A stretch of DNA of 64,000 bases from Diploscapter coronatus. Lineage: Eukaryota; Nematoda; Chromadorea; Rhabditida; Rhabditidae. Of the stretch, positions 60,038 through 64,000 are shown piece by piece (the stretch's first letter is position 1; the number at the start of each line of letters is the position of its first letter). Where the stretch lies: assembly GCA_964036155.1 (NCBI GenBank), contig OZ038423.1, positions 73,051,249 through 73,115,248 on the forward strand, read 5' to 3'. The notes beneath the pieces are model-generated. The model ran no database searches. It was not told the DNA's origin and saw nothing but the letters and a program-made list of their open reading frames with translations. Made by a program: the position numbers and the translations under genes.

Positions 60038-63000
60038 ATGTCGTCTGTACGAAAGAGACAAACGAAACTTCCAACCCCACTGGAAGATTCGGATGAATTC
60101 AAACAATTTGAAGAAACATCGAGTAAAAATTGAATGTCTTTAAAATTCAATATCCTTTTACCAGAATCAGAATTGGTAAACAACTCGGCCGCTAATGAAC
60201 TACATTGGGGTCACTGGAAAATCATCATTGGAATTTTTACGCTTCTACTCTTCGGATCGCTTTATCTTCACAAATGTCTACCGGTACCAAAGGAACCAAA
60301 TGAAGGTACTTTTTTTTTTAAGAGTTGTTCCTTAATTTTTCAACACTTTTAGATTATGGCAGCTTTTCTGAAATACGAGCCCGAAAAATTCTCTATGAAT
60401 TATCGAATTATGGTCCGAAACCAGCTGGATCCATAGCCTGTGAACAACTCACGAGAAATCGGATTTATGAAGAGCTCAAGTAGTTATCGAGATAATTATT
60501 GGAGACATTAACGCAATTTAAATAGACTAATTAAATCATCTGCATCGGCGTTCGTCAACTTTGACATCGACACGCAATTTGCTTCTGGATGTTTTCATAT
60601 TCCACAATTCTCTGTCGATGGATTCACGATTTGCTATCGAAATGTAAGAATTTGAGTTGGCATAGCTATCTCTCATAATTATCTCTAACTAGGTATCGAA
60701 TGTAATGGTGAGAATCGGCCAAGTGGAGCAGAGCAAGAACGAAAGGAAGATAGCAGTTTTGCTAAACTGTCACTACGACAGCTGGCCAACCAGCAGTGGT
60801 AATTTTAGCAAAGCGATTTATCCTCATTTTGCTAATTATACCCTAATTAAGCTGGCTCTGACGACCTAATCTCCTGCGCATTAATGCTGGAGATTGCGAG
60901 GTTACTTTCGAAAGCTCCCCAGAAACTTCATCATGACGTCATATTGCTGTTCAACGGAGCTGAGGAATCGAGTTTACAGGTATTCTTGCATCGCAGTGTG
61001 AAGAAGAATTCGTGGGAGATCTCTCGCTTTTTTCGAGAACTAATTTTGAAAGGAAGGCAATTTAGGCAGCCCACGGCTTCATCACAACTCATCCTTGGCG
61101 TCATGACGTCAGGGCTTTCATAAACCTTGAGGCCAGTGGAAGTGGAGGAAGAGAACTACTGTTTCAAGCTGGTAACTTTTGGCGATATTATAAAAATTCA
61201 TCAATTTTATCAGGTCCTGCAAACCAATGGCTCTTGAACGCCTATCTCGAAGCGGCTGTGCACCCGCACTGCAGTGTCATTGGACAGGAAGTCTTTCAGT
61301 CCGGAGTGTATCCTGGTGACACGGACTATCGAGTATTCAGAGATTACGGCAAAATACCGGGTTCGAGAGACCTTTGGAAATGTGTAGCATCGTTCTATTT
61401 TAGGACTAGATCTAGCATTTGTCCAAAATGGATACTGGTGGCACACAGAGTTCGATGAAGCGGTTAGAATCACCAATGGATCTTTACAGGTTCGAAAGTT
61501 AACAAAAAAAAAATTCGAAAAAAATAAGTAGATTATAGCGAGCTGGAGAAAACGTCTATTCTGTGCTAACTCATCTTCTGGCGTCACCATATCTTGAGAG
61601 GCCAGCAGAATACGGCGATAAACGAAGTGTATTCTTTGATTTCTTGGGCAAGCAATTCATTTGAAAGAAGCTCATGAGTTTGCCAATTTTAGGACTCTTT
61701 GTGGTGGTCTATGATGTAAAAATTTCGCACATGATCAACATCGTCGCAATATTCATAGGATTCTTGGTAACGATGGCAAGATTCTTCCAAGACCGTACTT
61801 TATTCCTTCATTTTCTATCAGTCGTTCAATATTTCCAGGAAATCTCTACATCCGAGCTTTCGTTGAATACTTCGCAGTTCTAGTTTCGATGGTAGCTGTC
61901 ACCTATGGCATGACGAAAATGGTCGCGTTTCTCTACGGCACTTTGCAGGTATGCTTCTTAGTAGCTTTAATATGAACTAGAACAATGGATGAAATAATAT
62001 AAGTAGAGGAGGGGCAAGTGGAGTCGAATTTTTGAAGCGAGCTTTATTAGGAAATTTCTCGTCACCTAGGATGTGTTTGAACGTGAAGGCGTTTCATGGG
62101 TGAGTTTCCTCTGCAAAGTTGTGACCGAGGGATAGATGATCAACTTTCCTTCGTTGATACCCCGCGAATTTGCGACAAAAACCCGTCGAATAGAATTTAA
62201 AAGTTTCAAAATGCACAATAAACGACATTTTGAATTATCCTTATCAAATCCTTCAACGGTTTACGATGGACTGAAGCCTTGCGATAATTTTAGACAGGGA
62301 TCATGCATGAAAAGATCCTATAGCGCCGATATTGTATTTTCCCGTTGTAAAATGGAAATTTGAATACATTACTTCGATATTCAAGCGAGAAAATGAATCC
62401 ATTTTCATTCATTTCTGCTATCAATTCCGTGAAATCATGCAGCTCTCCTTCTCTAATGAAAGAGAATAACGAATTTTATCATTTTTCAGTTGTTTGAATG
62501 TATGCAAATCTTGAACGAAAGTTTGGAAAACATCTTTTCGACATCACAACTTTCGATGGGATTATCCATTTCGAAAACAGTAAAAAAAGCCTGAGAATTT
62601 GTAAAAATGGGCTTTCTTATGGAATAATTTTCATCATTCATGCTTTACGTTTCAAAGCCCACTTGCGCTCTCTAGATATAAGCAATGAATTTCAGTGGTA
62701 CACTCATCATTGGATTGCTGCAATAATCTACGGGATTCCGATAGTCTGGACGGGTTACGCTACACAGACATTCTTCACGTCAAAGCTTGCTTCATACCAA
62801 ATTTTGGTAAAGAACTAGTGGAATTAAGAATTTCACTGAAATTTTAGAAGTTTTCCGACTGCCTCGAGAGTATTCACCTAGCATTTATTGCAGCAATTTT
62901 AATGATATTCACTTACTACGATGTTGCAAGTGGATTTTTATTCGCTCTGCAATTGTTGCCGCTCATTCGGTTGATTGTTCCTATCTCAAAAGGCAAGTTA

Positions 63001-64000
63001 TGGGCTTTCCGATAAAGTTATGTTTTCTTCAGAAACACAGAAATTGCTAATTTTCCCTCTTTGGCTAATACTACCAGGTGCTGCAATGCTAGTCTACACC
63101 TCAGAAATGCTCATTTCGATTTTTATTCCGATTATGGGCAGAACATCATCCAATCCTGAGCCAATTGTCTCCTCGTTCATCGCTTTACCCACAGTGCTGA
63201 TCATGTTGTCATTGGTAAATTTTGCGTCTTTCTGAATCTTCCGCAAACTCGCATTCTAGCTTTCCTTTTTCGCAAAAACCAAGACAAATCGGGAGCCGAA
63301 TGAATGTGGTCTGAAAGACTTCGCCTACAGCATCTTTGGAATCTTCTTCGTCATGTTCCTAATCGTTTCTGTGCTATCGGCTGCAAGTCCGTCTCCATTC
63401 CGATACAAATACGAATATCCGACTGCAAAGAGAACTCAATTCTTCGTGAGTTAATTTATCAATTATTAGCAGTAAGGTAGGCTGATTTAGCACGTAAACA
63501 GACTGATGCACAACCGCGATGGAAGTATCATCGCGAATGACAGCCGACTTTATGCGATATCTCACGACTACAGAGGAGCTGAAGACATTCCGTTCGTCAA
63601 AAGTGATCCAGGTAATGTTCAAAGAAATCTAAATTTTTAACAGGACCTAAAGTCAATTTCTAAATGACGTAATCGATGTAACTCTTGTGCAACCTTCACA
63701 ATTCAATATTTAACTCTTTAGAATGGCAAGAAATCGAACCGATCTACACTCACAGTCACTTCAAAGACATTCCGTACTACTTCCCGACCAGAGCTCGAAT
63801 TGATAATCGGTAATTTAACTTAAGACAAAAAAGAACGAAAATTCACAGAAGACTTTAGCCACATTCGATATCGAGTTTCTGAGGAGCAAATCAAGTTTTC
63901 GAAGCCAACGAAAATCACTCTGAACTCGAAGAAGCAAATATCCAAGTCCGAGATAGAATACGATCTTTCTGTATCGGGTAAACCCAAAAGGATAAAGAAG
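60038..64000 (+). CDS. Endoplasmic reticulum metallopeptidase 1 (ERMP1/Fxna), M28 family; 3' end outside the window
   Basis: The first 15 or so exons of an M28 zinc peptidase of the ER membrane. The N-terminus is cytosolic ([17 protein letters not shown]), then a membrane anchor ([16 protein letters not shown]), then the luminal peptidase domain. Zinc and catalytic residues appear intact: His in [10 protein letters not shown], Asp in [10 protein letters not shown], Glu-Glu in NGAEESSLQ, Glu in [11 protein letters not shown] and His in [10 protein letters not shown]. Blocks typical of ERMP1 are [28 protein letters not shown] and VFFDFLGLFVV, followed by several membrane segments ([55 protein letters not shown]). 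Two introns begin with GC (61648, 62993). Past 63812 I could not find a junction that keeps phase, so the last visible stretch ([14 protein letters not shown]...) is tentative. Rodent ERMP1 (Fxna) acts in ovarian follicle organisation. Confidence 0.88.

Noticed and set aside
59647..60183. 178-codon open frame on the minus strand
   Set aside because: It runs antisense through the ERMP1 start and first intron, has no family motif, and its codon use is AT-rich like non-coding DNA.
1..64000. CRISPR arrays, prokaryotic operons, defence systems, rRNA
   Set aside because: The window is intron-rich eukaryotic DNA. No regularly spaced repeats or ribosomal RNA sequence were seen.

Overview
The window is nuclear DNA of a nematode, probably a relative of the rhabditids. 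The genes are split by many short AT-rich introns, most with a TTTTCAG-type 3' splice site, and exons are richer in G and C than introns. The best protein matches are to C. elegans genes: pam-1, sco-1, the TFIIF alpha gene, ccm-3 and aspm-1. Several start codons lie 7-40 nt after a strong splice acceptor, as expected for spliced-leader trans-splicing. All gene models were joined by hand from splice signals and reading phase.

Layout. 1-734 (+) is the 3' end of a coiled-coil gene. 1778-9122 (-) is a complete puromycin-sensitive aminopeptidase of 22 exons. Divergent from it, 11412-36823 (+) holds five conserved genes on one strand: splicing factor SF3A1, cytochrome oxidase copper chaperone SCO1, TFIIF alpha, PDCD10/CCM3 and the spindle protein ASPM. 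The first three are 334 and 374 nt apart, an operon-like spacing. 36824-42510 is gene-poor and carries several inverted-repeat elements. 42511-47589 (+) encodes a large secreted or surface protein with EGF and vWA-like domains. 47913-49324 is a 1.4-kb foldback transposon with a TA target duplication. 49497-54960 (-) holds three genes I do not recognise: a small cysteine-rich secreted protein, a basic probably nuclear protein, and a one-pass membrane protein with a GYENV tail motif. 57119-58967 (+) is a 100-residue single-LIM protein. 60038 to the end (+) is the 5' part of an ER metallopeptidase (ERMP1, family M28).

The recognised genes are mostly housekeeping (proteolysis, pre-mRNA splicing, mitochondrial copper delivery, transcription, cell division) and share no single pathway. 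Three features stand out: an apparently high rate of GC-AG introns (seven seen), many small foldback elements in introns and spacers, and the lineage-specific genes at 42.5-55 kb. I found no CRISPR array, prokaryotic operon, rRNA or convincing tRNA.
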